A stretch of DNA of 64,000 nt from Phialocephala subalpina (lineage: Eukaryota > Ascomycota > Leotiomycetes > Helotiales > Mollisiaceae), in NCBI GenBank assembly GCA_900073065.1, contig FJOG01000064.1, positions 83,819 to 147,818 of the forward strand, read 5' to 3'. The notes beneath the pieces are model-generated. The model was given only the letters and a program-made list of their open reading frames with translations. It made no database searches and was not told the origin of the DNA. The translations under genes were made by a program, and so were the position numbers. Shown here one piece after another: positions 47,453-60,254 of this stretch (the stretch's first letter is position 1; each line of letters starts with the position of its first letter).

Positions 47453-48418
47453 CGAGTTCGAGGCTCTAGTCTGGGTTTGTTGTAATATCTGCGACGTTTG
47501 GGAGGTTTGTGCGAGCGAGTGGGAGTGCTTAAGTGTGCAGCGTTGGCAGTTGCTTCGTTGATGTTCTTCGTTGTTGAAAGTGCAGGTGCATACGAAGCGC
47601 GCCTCGTTTGTAGGCGTGGCTTGTCTCAGGCCTTGAATCCCAGGAATTTCTGTGGCGCAGTTCGATTGGGGGATGCTTCTTTCAACTAGCTTTTTGAATG
47701 AGAACTTCAACAAACTAAGGTTATCTTTCACGATATCTCACCTAGGAGTTGCATACTTCAAGTAAGTGGCGTTGATTGCAGTTATTTGCTTAAGGTAATA
47801 TCTGTTCTGAATCACGACTTCCAAATTAAGAGTCTCGTGACAAGTGTCTGAAAAGTCAAATGCTGCTCCTTGACAGCTCACCGTGATAGAGGTTTCAGAC
47901 GTTTTATCATGACCATTGTCTCACTTGTTCAACTGCTTACTTTGGAATTCATTTTCAGGTAGACATTCAAGTCTTTCTCTTTCAGAGGTCTCAGCTTCGA
48001 GCTTACGAGTACTACGCGTCCTCCTTGTCCCATTTTCAGGCTCCGATATAAAGCCTGGCACGTGAGCAACGAAGAGACCTCCTGTACAACGGCTCAGGGT
48101 TGGTCACTTGAAGACCTATCGGTTTACGAAAGCGAGAGACATAGACCTTGACCACTCAGAGTTCTCAAAAATATCGGTGCCTGGCACAGGAGTTGGATCA
48201 ACACGCAGGTATCCGAGACTTGGGCGCCGTTGGATCATCTCAAATTTTCTTGATTCGAGACTATTGAAAGTTCTACGGGGAAAGGGGCTCTACCATTACG
48301 TCTCCAAAGGCTACAACTGAAAGTATCGCTTCAGGAATGTACAGCCTGAAAAAGGAACTTTGGAATTAGCACAGAATCGAGTCTGGTCACGGATATCACC
48401 AACATCACCATCCTCACC
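47453..48418. other. Divergent promoter region of vps1 and ribokinase
   Basis: Nearly 1 kb lies between divergent starts. No gene is supported. No motif is called. Confidence 0.45.
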
Positions 48419-49420
48419 ATGCCCAAAACAATAACAATAATCGGCTCCCTCAACACCGACCTCGTAACCCTCACTCCCCGCGTCCCCTCCGGCGGCGAAA
48501 CCCTAACTGCCTCCTCCTTCACCACCGGTCCCGGCGGCAAAGGTGCCAACCAAGCCGTAGCATGTCTCCGTCTCTCCCGCCCCAAACCCACCGCCGGGAT
48601 CTTCATCCCTGATATAAAAGTAAAGATGGTAGGAGCTGTAGGAGCAGATGAATTCGGACCTACGTTGATTGAGGGTATGAATGAAGATGGGATTGATACT
48701 TCTGGTATCAAGGTGGTGGAGGGCGTAAGTACGGGTGTTGCTGTTATCCTTGTTGAGGAAGGGAGTGGTGAAAACCGAATCCTTTTATCAACAGGCGCGA
48801 ACTACACCTTCCAGCCCTCCGACTTTCAGACACCGGAGAGCTTAGGGACGCCATTACCAGATCTCATTGTCCTACAGCTCGAAATCCCTCTCGAGACAGT
48901 ATTACAGATCCTCGAAACCGCAAAGAACGCGGGGGTTGATGTGCTGTTGAACCCAGCTCCAGCAGTCAAGTTACCAGATGAGATATACCCAGCAATAACT
49001 CACTTAATCGTCAACGAGTCCGAAGCCGCTCTCCTCACATCCCGCTCTGTATCCGATGTTGAAGACCCTTCTTTTCCCTGGGATACCGTTACAGATGAAT
49101 TTATCTCTAAAGGCGTTAAAAACGTGATTGTCACTCTCGGTTCAAAAGGTGCTTTCTTTGCATCTGCTAGCGACGACGGAGCAGGAGGGAAACAAGATAG
49201 GAAAGCAGGATATGTACCAGCAGCGAAAGTCAAGAAAGTAGTAGATACAACAGCAGCAGGAGATACATTCGTAGGTGCCTACGCTGTGAATGTCGTGAGA
49301 GGGAATGGTGACCTTGGAGAGGTTATTAGGTTAGCGTGCAGGGCGGCGGGGAAGACGGTTGAGAAGGAGGGAGCGCAAAGTGCGATTCCCTGGGCGGATG
49401 AGGTTGGGGGCTTTGAGTGA
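48419..49420 (+). CDS. rbk1: Ribokinase (PfkB family)
   Basis: A single exon of 333 residues, typical for ribokinase. It phosphorylates D-ribose at O5 so ribose can enter the pentose phosphate pathway. Visible signatures: the N-terminal GSLNTDLV, the substrate-side GGKGANQAVA, NPAPAV, the middle NESEA, TLGSKGA, and the C-terminal DTTAAGDTFVGAYAV with the catalytic Asp in AAGDTF. The start ATG lies after a short leader, and codons are GC-rich at the 5' end. Intact. Confidence 0.94.
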   Translation: MPKTITIIGSLNTDLVTLTPRVPSGGETLTASSFTTGPGGKGANQAVACLRLSRPKPTAGIFIPDIKVKMVGAVGADEFGPTLIEGMNEDGIDTSGIKVVEGVSTGVAVILVEEGSGENRILLSTGANYTFQPSDFQTPESLGTPLPDLIVLQLEIPLETVLQILETAKNAGVDVLLNPAPAVKLPDEIYPAITHLIVNESEAALLTSRSVSDVEDPSFPWDTVTDEFISKGVKNVIVTLGSKGAFFASASDDGAGGKQDRKAGYVPAAKVKKVVDTTAAGDTFVGAYAVNVVRGNGDLGEVIRLACRAAGKTVEKEGAQSAIPWADEVGGFE

Positions 49421-50515
49421 AGGTTGAGAGAGTGCATAGCAAGAACTCCAAAATAAAGGAATGAAACAAAAGTTGAAAATCTGTCAGGACCAAAAGGTCA
49501 AGAGCTTTCAACCTGACCCCATCGTTACTTGAATCTGGAACCAACATTCCATCCTGACGTTGATGTAGGCCTTATCTGGGACATTTGCCACCTCGTAAAG
49601 TTCCAACTCGTCTAGAACAATCAAAATGCATTTCAATGTTGATGAAGATTCAAATTTGGTAATGGTCATTTCATATCTAAATGATCAGATTACCTACCCG
49701 TCAAAAGTTCGTGATACTTTTGTTGCACATCGCACTCTTTATCTTATCTAAATGTTGGTTCCGAGCTTCCTTGTTCTCTCAATTTAATTCTCCGATTTCC
49801 ACAAATCCACCTGCGCTCCTTCCAATCCAGGATTGTACGAATATCAATTCAAGTCAATTTCGTGAACTCGTAGGGCATGTTTGATTCCGCTTGCATTCAC
49901 CGCACTACTACCATCAAGTAGGATTCTACATACAACGGACCTCCTCATGCAAAGGATTCGCCACATCGCTCCTCTGAACCCGTCCGGCATCATCCATGCC
50001 ACTGATCAGGTCCAGCCACTCCTTCCTATCACCATCACCATCCTCAGAATCACAACTACCACCACAATCAACACTAGCAGACCACAAATCTACCGCTCTA
50101 AAACAACGCGTGCAAGCCGAACTCCTGACCAGACCGAGACCGTGACGCTGACCGGCTGTTGCGCTGTGCTCGCTTGCTGTACCATGTCGTGCCGTTACGT
50201 GGGAAGCGAAAACGAAGCGAAGAAGCGAAGTGATGCGATATCCCCATCCTGTGTACTCCGAAACCAAATGCATCATGCTCCACCCTCCTCAAATGCATCT
50301 TACTATCACCAACCCACAAGCCAGCCCCTCTGATTTCGCCACCCATGCTATAATCTGTATCGTGTCATCATCTCCAGTCTTCATGCCCGTTTACGCCGAC
50401 GATGCTTTGCTTGCTGGAATTACTGAGGTGAGAAGGTTCGTCCGTTCGAATTTCGGGAGCCGTTTGAGTGCCGTTTCTCGGGGTCGACGTCTGCCCATCT
50501 GTTATATTGTTAGAA
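49421..50515. other. Convergent intergenic region, 1.1 kb
   Basis: No gene is recognised. Overlapping frames at 49881-50333 (plus) and 49926-50276 (minus) have no motif and cannot both be real. Confidence 0.45.
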
Positions 50516-52469
50516 CTATTTTAGGGGAAAATTTGGGTGCGGAGGGACGAACATTCTGACTTTGCCGTCGTCGCCGGCGGAGGCGAACATTGAAGGGTCG
50601 GTTGGACTCCATGATATTGCGTTGCAGGAGGATTTTCCGTGCTGTAATTTCTCGACTAGAGTGCCGGATTCTTTGTGCCAGATGTTGATGTTCCCGCCTA
50701 GGAAGGGTGATTAGCAAAGCTTGTAAAGTATGAAAGGCGGAACTCACTCTCGCTTCCAATGATGACGAAGCTCTCGTTGGCGCCTCCATATGCTGCTCTG
50801 ATCAACCAATTACCACCAGGTTCATCACTCCGGAAGACTCGCACGATTTCCCGTGTCTCTAGATCCAGCATGCGTGCTTCTCCGTCGAGTTTGTTGACAA
50901 GTAGATACCGCCCATTTTGGCTAATGCTCACAGAACCCATTTTGCCTTCCATGTCCAACTCGTACTCAAGATCTCGAGTCATGAAGTTGTAAACGTAGAC
51001 CATGGTTTCGTTCGTCATAGCAACTAGATGTCGTCCATTTGGCGAGACTGCGAGATCTTGGATTCGGTGGGTTTGCCCCCAGTCGAATATTAGTTCGCCT
51101 CTTGTGTTCCATTGGCACAGATTTCGTTCCTTGTCAAGGACTCCTGTCACAAATGACCTTCCATCTGGCGCCCAGACGCAAGCGCCAACTGGTTCCCCAA
51201 AGCGGGGTAACTTTACTATAGGTTTGCCAGTCTAGGAATAGATTAGTTTCCCCGTACTTAGACACAATATGTAGAAACTCACATTGACGTCCCATAAGAT
51301 GGCAAATTTGTCTACTTGACATGTGACAATCATACTGTCGTCTGGGCTCCAGGCCACGGAACCTACGCCTGTTTCTGGCATCGCCAGGCATTGAAGCACT
51401 TCGAATGAGCCAACCTCATAGATGACGCAAGTCCCGTCCTTCCCACAAGAAGCTAACCTTGAGCCATCGTTTGAGAACTTAATATTCCAGACTTCACCAG
51501 TATGTTTATCCAAATCTAGTACCGGGTGAACAGGAAAGTGATTCCGGTCACAATTATGGTCTTGGTACAGTGATGGTGATGAGGCCGTGTTGTGATAGAG
51601 ACAGTTGGATATCTGGTGCCTTTTTACTTGCTGCAGTAATATAGCAAGGCGGTGTTCAGGTAACATGACCGAAGGAGATATGCATTCTGTTTGATGTTAG
51701 ATCATGTTTCAATGCCAACAAACTACACTTACTCGACAACTCGGACAGCAAATGATGCCGAGACTCGCCCTCTGCTCCATCCCATTCTGCCTTGACCTTC
51801 AAGTCCTCAGTCGATTGGCACATTAAGAGACTAGATCAATTAGCGGGATGTTGTGTACATGACATGATTCAGATTGTACCTCGACAGAAAGTGAAGTTTG
51901 CTGGTATCTTGGTACAATGGCGTCAGCTCTTGTCGAAGAACCATCAAGGCCTTCCCAGCATCTCGTTGTTCCAATAGCTCGAGGAACTTTTGTTGCCGTA
52001 ACCCGAATCGCATAAGGTTTCTGTCAACACCATCTTGCAGGACAAGACCAGCTCCGCCGATGCTCACTCCTCCCTCCTCTAGAGTATCACCAAACAGTAA
52101 GGTCTCTGCCTGTGGCCAGTCTCCTTGCAAGACAGCATTTCGAAATTTCGCAACCGTCGGGCTCTCGAGATTGTAGCCACTTTCTTGGCACAGGCTTGAA
52201 GCAGCGGTATCGTACCCCAAATCCGTCAAGGCCTGTATCAATATCCTTGTTACTTCTTCCCTATCATGCCCGAAGTATGGGGGCCTCGGTTTGACCCCAG
52301 AATTTGAATGCCCATTTGTAGTCGACGACCCGTTCATGGCTACCGAAGACCGTCGCGTACCATTTGCGGAGTTGGACATCGCCGCTTTGTGTAGAGGGGA
52401 GGGTCCAGATCCATTAGAGAATGGCCTAGAGGTACCATTTGATGTGCTGTTGTCTCCCTCTGCTCTCAT
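50516..52469 (-). CDS. gid7: LisH-CTLH-WD40 protein, WDR26/Gid7-like
   Basis: Multi-exon gene. After a Ser/Asn-rich N-terminus come a LisH motif (VTRILIQALTDLGYDTAASSL), a CTLH region (FRNAVLQGDWPQAETLL, then KFLELLEQRDAGKALMVLRQEL) and a WD40 propeller (HTGEVWNIKFSNDGSRLASCGKDG, VGSVAWSPDDS and ISWSPTDPSMFASAGDDG). It ends at TAG 50516-50518. This order is that of WDR26/Gid7, a subunit of the GID/CTLH E3 ubiquitin ligase. The frame remains open upstream of 52469 for roughly 400 bases (RRPIIGRRRRNRSPDSEDQ) without an ATG, so the true start probably lies in an upstream exon. Confidence 0.88.
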
Positions 52470-53957
52470 TCTAGAGTCTTGTCGCCTCCTCTTATGGCGA
52501 TGGCCGGAGTCGTCCTCTGGTGATCTCTCTGAGCCCCTCAGACTCTCGTGAAGATACTCTTGGTCCTCCGAGTCTGGGGATCTGTTTCGACGTCTGCGAC
52601 CGATTATTGGGCGTCTCGTTGAGGTTGAGGGCAGGTCTTCTGAGTCTTCGGCGGCTGTTGTGGTAGCAGAACTGGAGGTAGCAGGTTGTGGTGTTGGTGG
52701 CGAGAGTTGAGTATTATATTGTGGTGCTGAGAGTGTTGTGCTGGGTGGTAATGAGGGTATTGTCGGGGTGGATGGGTCGTCGGAAGTGGATGGGGATGAT
52801 GTAGAAGGTTGGGGACGATCGTCAGCCAGGACGACTTCTGCGGGAGTGCCGCCGGAGGACTGGTCGTTTGGGCAGGTATCTGAAAGTTCGTTGTTCAGAT
52901 ACTTGGCTCAACAAGGCGTCGTGATGGGGTTGAAGTCGCTAGATTTATCCGATCTGGAGCTTTGACAGTGAGATGTAGTGGCTGACTGTTCAGTCAGAAG
53001 GGGCGCGGATAGCCAATAATCTGATATCCAAAGCTGTTTGGGTTTCGCTGGTGAATGTGGTCATTCTTGAGGCCGTGAAGCATGGCAGTGTGTAGGATGA
53101 GATGCAGGTCGTTGATACAGATAATGAGCTATCGAGGTTGGGCTAGTATCGCCGGCAGGCGGATTCAGAAGGGCAACAGTGGTTGGCTTAGGTGATGGCA
53201 CAGGCCAAGATGTTGCTGAATCAGTTGCAACCTTGCCATGTGATTGATGAACAAACCTAGGCTTCGATTACTTGCTGCGTTTCATCCTGCTGCATTCGTC
53301 TTTGTGCGTCAGGCATGCAGACTATGTGCTCTAGAACTCGTCATAGAACCTCATATCACTCTTGACTGTTGTGGCTGCTTCTGGTCTTCTTCTGCAGCTT
53401 TGGCGGACGACAATAGCGGACAATAGCGGGGAGTCGGGTACCGTATTTTGACCTTGAGAGGTTCACGCAAGTGAGTACAAAAGAATTTCAGAAAGTGGAT
53501 GAGGGGAAAATTAAATTAAATTAAATTAAATTTCATCTTCCTGGAAGAAACAGACATTTCGTGGCTCTCATCCAAACTGCAGGAGCTCTTGACTTGCTGC
53601 CTGTCTTGCATAGTGGGGGCGTCGTTTATCAAGGCCGATTTGCTTTTCCTCGCCAAAGCTCTCCCAAGATCCCGTATCTCGCAGTAGCTTCGACGACACC
53701 GCCATCCAATTGCTAGTCGAGAATTCTTCTGCAAGTTGATGAACGTTGGTTTTCGACCTCGTTTGAAAGCTCGACCTTCGTTGTACGATCTACTCCGCAC
53801 TCGGAACATTGAAATCTTGTCTCGTCGTACACCACCACCGAGCTTCTCTGACGAACTTGCCCCAGAGCTCCCTCCTCTGCCTCCTTCACCAGGCTTCCAT
53901 CTATCACCACCTCCGACTCCTGCAGAGCTGCCGCAGCCATCAGAACCACCCGCGAAG
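52470..53957. other. Region between the Gid7-like gene and V-ATPase A
   Basis: The left part probably contains the missing 5' coding sequence or leader of the Gid7-like gene: an Arg/Ser/Pro-rich frame is open on the minus strand to about 52900. A short pentanucleotide repeat (TTAAA repeated about five times) lies at 53511-53532. 53700-53957 is likely the V-ATPase leader. Confidence 0.45.
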
Positions 53958-56060
53958 ATGGGGCCAAAGAAAGACCAAAAGAAAGAAGTTGCGCTGGATG
54001 CTGATGGCGAGCAGCAATATGGTAGGCCTCAACATCTCTCAACATGACGAAATGAAGCTAAAAACAGCTATCCAGGCTCGATTTACTCTGTCTCTGGGTA
54101 CGCCAAGCTCTCAGGCAGCATTGTAACATATCACTGACCTGATTCAGACCCGTCGTGGTGGCAGAGAACATGATTGGTGTTGCTATGTACGAGTTGGTGG
54201 GTTTTAATGTCCTCGAGAGCTTGAAGCTCGAAGCTCGAAGCTTACGCAGGTATCTAGGTTCGAGTTGGACATGATAACCTCGTTGGCGAAGTCATTCGAA
54301 TCGAAGCGGACAGAGCTACAATCCAGGTCTACGAAGAGACAGGTATGGCACATCGATGGCATTGTTGGACAGGTTGCTGATAACATGAAGCTGGTGTTAC
54401 TGTTGGAGATCCCGTCATTCGAACTGGAAAGCCTCTCTCCGTCGAATTGGGCCCTGGCTTGATGGAAACAATCTACGATGGTATTCAGCGACCTCTAAAG
54501 GATATTGCCAAGGCCTCCAACAGTATCTATATCCCTCGCGGTGTTTCTGTTCCAGCTTTGAACAGAGAGAAGGATTGGGATTTCAAGCCACTCATGAAAG
54601 TCGGGGACCACATCACTGGTGGAGATGTCTGGGGTACCGTCTGGGAGAACTCTCTTTTGAACGACCACAAGATTCTGCTACCACCAAGAGCTCGCGGTAC
54701 CATCACTCGAATTGCGGACAAGGGCAGCTACAAGGTTGACGAGAAGATTTTGGAGGTCGAATTCGATGGAAAGAAGACCGAGTACAGCATGATGCATACC
54801 TGGCCCGTCCGTGTCGCACGCCCAACCACCGAGAAGCTTGCAGCCGACAAGCCTTTCATTGTAGGTCAACGTGTCTTGGATGCCCTGTTCCCCAGTGTCC
54901 AGGGAGGTACCGTCTGTATCCCAGGTGCTTTCGGTTGTGGAAAGACTGTCATTTCACAGTCAGTCTCAAAGTTCTCGAACAGCGATATCATCGTCTACGT
55001 TGGATGTGGAGAACGTGGAAACGAGATGGCTGAAGTTTTGATGGACTTCCCAGAACTGACCATTGACATCGATGGCCGCAAGGAACCTATCATGAAGCGT
55101 ACCACTCTTATCGCCAATACCTCCAACATGCCTGTGGCTGCTCGTGAAGCTTCCATCTATACTGGTATCACCGTCGCCGAGTATTTCCGTGATCAAGGAA
55201 AGGACGTCGCTATGATGGCTGATTCCTCGTCCCGATGGGCTGAGGCTCTTCGTGAAATTTCAGGTCGTTTGGGAGAAATGCCTGCTGATCAAGGTTTCCC
55301 TGCTTACTTGGGTGCGAAGCTTGCTTCCTTCTACGAACGTGCTGGAAAGGTTCAAGCTCTTGGAAGTCCCAACCGCGAGGGTTCCGTCTCCATCGTCGGT
55401 GCCGTCAGTCCTCCAGGTGGTGATTTCTCAGATCCAGTCACTAGCAGTACTCTTGGTATAGTGCAAGTCTTCTGGGGTCTCGACAAGAAGCTCGCCCAGC
55501 GTAAACATTTCCCTTCGATCAACACCTCGGCCAGTTATAGCAAATACACAACTGTCCTCGACAAGTTCTACGAGAAGGACTTCCCTGAATTCCCAAGACT
55601 CCGAGACCGTATCAAGCAACTTCTCTCCGACTCGGAAGAATTGGATCAAGTCGTGCAATTGGTCGGAAAGTCTGCTTTGTCTGACCCTGACAAGATCACT
55701 CTTGACGTCGCTGCCATGCTCAAGGAGGATTTCTTGCAACAAAATGGTTACAGTGATTACGATCAATTCTGTCCTATCTGGAAGACCGAGTGGATGATGA
55801 AGGCTATGATGGGTTTCCACGATGAGGCCCAAAAGTCTATCGCGCAAGGACAGAGCTGGGGTAAGGTCCGTGAGGCTACCGGGGAACTCCAATCACAACT
55901 TCGAAGCATGAAGTTCGAAGTTCCAAGTGACGGAGAGGATGTGATTGTGAAGAAGGTTTGTTGATCTCTCTCCGACCGATGGGCATTGCTAACATTTGTG
56001 CAGTATGAGGATCTTATTCAAGCCATGACCGACAAATTCGCCTCCGTCACTGACGAGTAA
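53958..56060 (+). CDS. vma1: V-type H+-ATPase catalytic subunit A
   Basis: Six exons (53958-54021, 54076-54097, 54148-54196, 54258-54342, 54391-55955 and 56004-56060) join exactly to 613 residues, the normal length. Several very short 5' exons are typical of this gene in filamentous fungi. Motifs: IYSVSGPVV at the N-terminal barrel, [16 protein letters not shown], the P-loop [52 protein letters not shown] and [13 protein letters not shown]. No intein is present. The subunit hydrolyses ATP in the V1 sector to acidify vacuoles. Intact and strongly conserved. Confidence 0.97.
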
Positions 56061-56382
56061 ACAATTATGAGTATGAAAGGTAGCACACGAAGAGGGTGGA
56101 GGAAAGGGACGATGATGACTGCATTGCTTGCTTGGGTTTATCGCCGAGTATTATCAATGAATAGGTTGGTAGACGGAAAGAATGTAGTATATATTCTCTT
56201 GGGATGGGTTTCCTCAATGCATTCTTAAATCTCTATCCCCATGTCCACGTCTGGCTGGGTCAATTGTGATGTGAAGTCGAACCGCGACGCAGCTCAATGT
56301 ACGTCTTCTTGACGACCCATCGGCGGAATAGAGTCGCAATCTAGACCCCGTCATTCAACGTATATAAATTATTCCATCTCTG

Positions 56383-57618
56383 TCAAACGTAAGCATCCAT
56401 CCATCCCCACCTCACCTCCATCAAATTTCCACTCACCTCATCCCAAGGTCTACTCTTATCCACCAACCTCAAATCAGTCGCAAGTCTTATCACATGCTCC
56501 GGATCATGGTTAATAGTACTCGCATGAATCGTGTAAGGCGTATGCAACACCACATCTCCAGCTTCGTATTCAGATACGAGCCAGCGGAGGTTGTGATCCT
56601 GACCGAATCCAGCGGGTCCATCGGCCAGGAGACCGGTGGACATCATGTTTTGGTTGAATGCATTTTTTGCTTCATCCTCACTCAACCCAGTCTCCCTCGC
56701 TCTGTCGAAGAATCCTTTTTCAAAATCCTTCCCTAGTGCAGCTCCTATTGTTGTCAATATTCGTCCGATGTTTGAGGAGAAGGAAGGGATGTGAGGAGGG
56801 AGAGAGGAGGGAAAAGAAAGGGACAGACCGTTCTCGAGATAAATCAGCCCACCCCCCTGCAAGCTCACATCACCCATAGGCACCCAAGCCGTGACGGATG
56901 TATCTTCTCCGTATCTGAGGAAGATCTGATCATAATGCACCCCAATAGCTTTCGTCCCAGGGACATTATTCCTCAGCAGTGTCCGACGGAAACCGAGCGT
57001 GTTGGCGTCTCCCCATGAGGTGAATTTCGAGATGAAAGAGTGGAGGGCGGGATGTTGGCAGAAGTTGGTGTACCACTTTGGGATGTTAATTTGGTTGATT
57101 TAGGTAGGGGAAGGAAAGGAAGGGGGGAGGTACGGGCTCGGCGTGCGCTTTGAGAGCGAGGTCTACGAATGTTGCGGCGTGTTCGCCTGGATGGCCGTTG
57201 CCGCCTACGGCACCTGCTCCTATGCCGGGATATTGAGCGATGTCTTTTGAAGTGTCGAAGATTCCTTCCACGGGTCTGGTTCCTGGTTTTAGGACTCCGG
57301 CTTTGTGCGAGAAGTTAGTATGTCTCTTCATCTCTATTCGGGGTGGTGCATGTCCCAGTGTTCTAAAAGAGAAAATTTACTTGAAGAGAGGTAGGAGAAG
57401 TATGCTTCTCTAGCTTTCAAGACATCGGCTCGTGGTAGGAGACCTTTGATGAAGAGGTATCCGTCTTCATTGTAGCGGGATCGAAGCTCCTCCACTGGAA
57501 GGGAGGGATCAGATGGACGGAGTCGTCCTGGGTTAGTGAGGGGGCCATCGTTTACGAAGAGCTTGGGGATTTCTTGGGCGTTGGTGGATGAGGTGGGGGG
57601 AGTCGTTATGTGTGGCAT
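56383..57618 (-). CDS. PhyH-family Fe(II)/2-oxoglutarate dioxygenase
   Basis: Exons from ATG 57618 splice in phase (YLSS|TGVLKPG, then AEP|WYTNFCQHP) to a stop at 56383. The product begins with a loop and YNEDGYLFIKGLLP, the entry strand of the phytanoyl-CoA dioxygenase family. The iron triad is readable as HYD (in VHYDQIF) and the distal His in GDVVLHTPYTIHAS. RLATDLR supplies the Arg that binds 2-oxoglutarate. Family members hydroxylate lipids or natural products. Many fungal homologues of this type have no known substrate. Intact. Confidence 0.88.
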
Positions 57619-58052
57619 TTTCAAGTTTAATTACCGAAAGTTGTTGAACCGGAAAGCAAGTATGTCAACGATAAAATAGTTGAGAAGGAGTTTCTGTTAG
57701 CAGGTTTGTTTATATCTTTTGGCATGTTGCTATCTGCACATGCGCAGCTGAGCTGTTCTGGTACAGCAGCATCATGTACCCCACCAGTAGTGGCGTATCA
57801 AGATCCAGTTGAGAGGAGGGTGTCTAAGTATTGCGGGCACAATTTCCTACTTGGTGGCAAGAGAAGCAACTGCGTCCGTCTCGAGCTAATGCGGGGTATC
57901 GAAAAGTGGGGTGCAGGTGGCGGAGTTTCCATTTTGAGATCCCTGACTTCGTTCTTCTTTCCTTGTCAAGTCCAAGAATGGTAACAGAGCCCGCATACAT
58001 TCGATCTCTCCATATCTTGGGTCGGGTGTCACTTCCTTGTTCAAAATTTCAA
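57619..58052. other. Divergent promoter of the dioxygenase and regulator genes
   Basis: No gene is recognised in this stretch. The two flanking genes are divergent. Confidence 0.35.
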
Positions 58053-59962
58053 ATGTCGAGTTGGTAGGTGATGGCATGGTCAGTGTTTCCCCACACATCC
58101 TAACGTATCGACGAATCATAGTAACGTTATTTCCATTCGACAGCATCTCTTGCAGAGAAAAGCACTATCGATGTGACAACAACCGACCAAAGTGTAGTCG
58201 TTGCTGTCGAGTCAAGCGTTCTTGTGTTCGAGAGCCGCAGCTAAAGTTCTTGTTTGACCAAAGCCTCCCCCGTTTCCAGACGAGTCAAACTTGGGTGGCA
58301 TTGCCTAAAAGAGGTATATTTTCTTCCGGCTTAATGATAAGGCACCATAGCTGACTTACTGGCAGTGGACTTCTTCGATGAGACGGCCGAGATCATTGGA
58401 GACTCTCAACAGAATTCACCTTTGCGGAGCCAAGACGAGATCGAAGGATCGACCCATTTCAGTTCATCATATCTCATCTCACATTCAGACAATTTATTGC
58501 ATGAAGATCAAGCTGCAGATACTCTTCGAGGAGATACTCAAGACACTGTTCCTACACCACCGTCAACGTCCGTTGATAGCTCTCTAAGACTGGGAAGTGA
58601 CTCCTCTAAATCCAAGTTTCCCTCCGCCTGGCCACTTAGTACACCTCTAGAAGCACACTTACTTCGACATTGGGTCGAAAATGTCTCTGGATTTGTAAGT
58701 CCCTTCATGCTTTCGCATGCAAACCATGATCAGATAGCTAATTAGATTCAGTTTGACTTTCTTGATCCCGGACGACCGTTCGCCATTGAGGTCCCTCAAA
58801 GAGCAAGAGCCAACCGGACACTGGCAAATGCAGTATTTGCATTATCGGCAAGGCATCTCAGTGGCACCACAGTATTCGACCCCTTGGTTGCAGATCATCA
58901 TCTCCAAGAATGCCTTCGGACGTTGATCCCTACTTTGGAGGATAGCGAGGCCGTCATGAACGATGACATTCTGGCAGCTCTTGTGATACTTCGAATGCTA
59001 GAGGAGATGGATGGTATGTGCACGCTTCAAAGCTATCAAAACATGCTCACCAGTCCCAGTGCCATTCGTCGGATCGGATCTGCAAAGACACCTCTTTGGT
59101 ACCCAAGCTATCATCCGTGCTCAGCGAACCGACAGGGAGTCATCCAACCTCTGTCAAGCAGCTCGATGGTGTGCCTTCCGACAAGAAATATTCGGCTCGC
59201 TGAATGCTCAGCGGGCCTTTCAGCTCACCATGACACCAGCGGACATCAATTGGGCAACGACTACTGATGATGATGGTGCGTGGGCGTGTCGTGCTGTCCT
59301 TCACTGTAGGGATGCTATCCAGTTTTCCTTCGGTGGAGAGGGAATGCCCTCGAGGCATGCAGAACTCGTCGAAGACAACATCCGGTGGCGTACTAGCAGG
59401 CCAACTTCTTTCGATCCCTTCTATGTCTATCAGGGCCAGAAGGCGTTTCCGCATATCAGGATGCATATGGATTGGCATAGTGAGTTACGACTTCTGGATG
59501 GCTAGCCTCACTGACAATGGTTTGCAGCCATGGCATCTCAGTACAACATCCTTGCCCATATCTTACTCGCCATCCACGATCCAGGTATCCCTAAGTGTGG
59601 GCCTTCTTACAAGAAGGCTATTAGAGCAGTTGATGTAAAGATGCCTCCTTCTATATAAAGATTGTTCTTAACACATCATCAGCACCAAGTCAGAGAGGAC
59701 GTCAGAGCACTCTGTGGTATTGGTCTCTCAAATCCGCAGACAGCATCAGCTATGCTGATAGCCTGCATGGCGATTTCTTTATGCAAGTCCATATCTCTGG
59801 CCTTTGAGTTTGCAAAACGCTGATTCATTTCTAGGCGGTGATCGGTTTACTGATTCCAAGGAGCAGAATAAGCTCGAAGACATCCTCGTCAAGACCGAGC
59901 AACTCCACGGATGGCCAACCAAGGTGATACAGCAGCAGCTTCGACTTTCTTGGCATTCTTGA
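58053..59962 (+). CDS. Zn2Cys6 transcription factor with an 11-base first exon
   Basis: An 11-base first exon (58053-58063) splices to 58144 and yields MSSCISCREKHYRC then DNNRPKCSRCCRVKRSC: Cys at 4, 7, 14, 21, 24 and 31, a perfect C-x2-C-x6-C-x6-C-x2-C-x6-C. Without this splice the first Cys is missing, which decides the start. Further exons carry an acidic Ser-rich linker and the fungal transcription factor domain (RANRTLANAVFALSARHL, MNDDILAALVILRMLEEMDG, FGTQAIIRAQR). Several introns follow and the gene ends at 59962 after KVIQQQLRLSWHS. No stop interrupts the assembled frame. The divergent dioxygenase at 56383-57618 is a possible target. Confidence 0.82.
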
Positions 59963-60162
59963 CTTCAATCCAGTCCCACGGATAGCTTCCTCATCGTCCA
60001 GGCATCCACCGTTCCCCAAAATGTGGGTGGGACCCAAGTCGTGGCAGATTCCCCAATTCAGTATCCTCGGCCAGCGGCTGCCTAAACCAGCTAGGTTACC
60101 ACATTTTCGATTCCCACAAGGACCATATAGATTTAAATAAGGATTTACTTCACGCCGATAAA

Positions 60163-60254
60163 AATACAAATCAAAAATTGAAAAAATGCAGAGAAGATTA
60201 GCATGGTCCCTGCACTAAGGATGACACGCTATAGCATTAAAAGCTCGTCTTTTT
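60163..60254 (+). ncRNA. U6 snRNA-like sequence (variant or pseudogene)
   Basis: The core GAGAAGATTAGCATGGTCCC followed by TGCACTAAGGATGACACGCT matches the most conserved part of U6 spliceosomal RNA. A TATA-like ATTTAAATA lies at 60131-60139, about 25 bases before the proposed start, and a TTTTT terminator at 60250-60254, as in RNA polymerase III type 3 genes. Two differences matter: the ACAGAGA box that pairs with the 5' splice site reads GCAGAGA, and GGCCCC reads GGTCCC. The usual 5' stem-loop is not evident. It is either a diverged U6 copy or a dead one. The borders are estimates. Confidence 0.65.

Noticed and set aside
49881..50333. Overlapping frames on both strands
   Set aside because: No motif on either strand. 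Both cannot be coding and neither has flanking exons.
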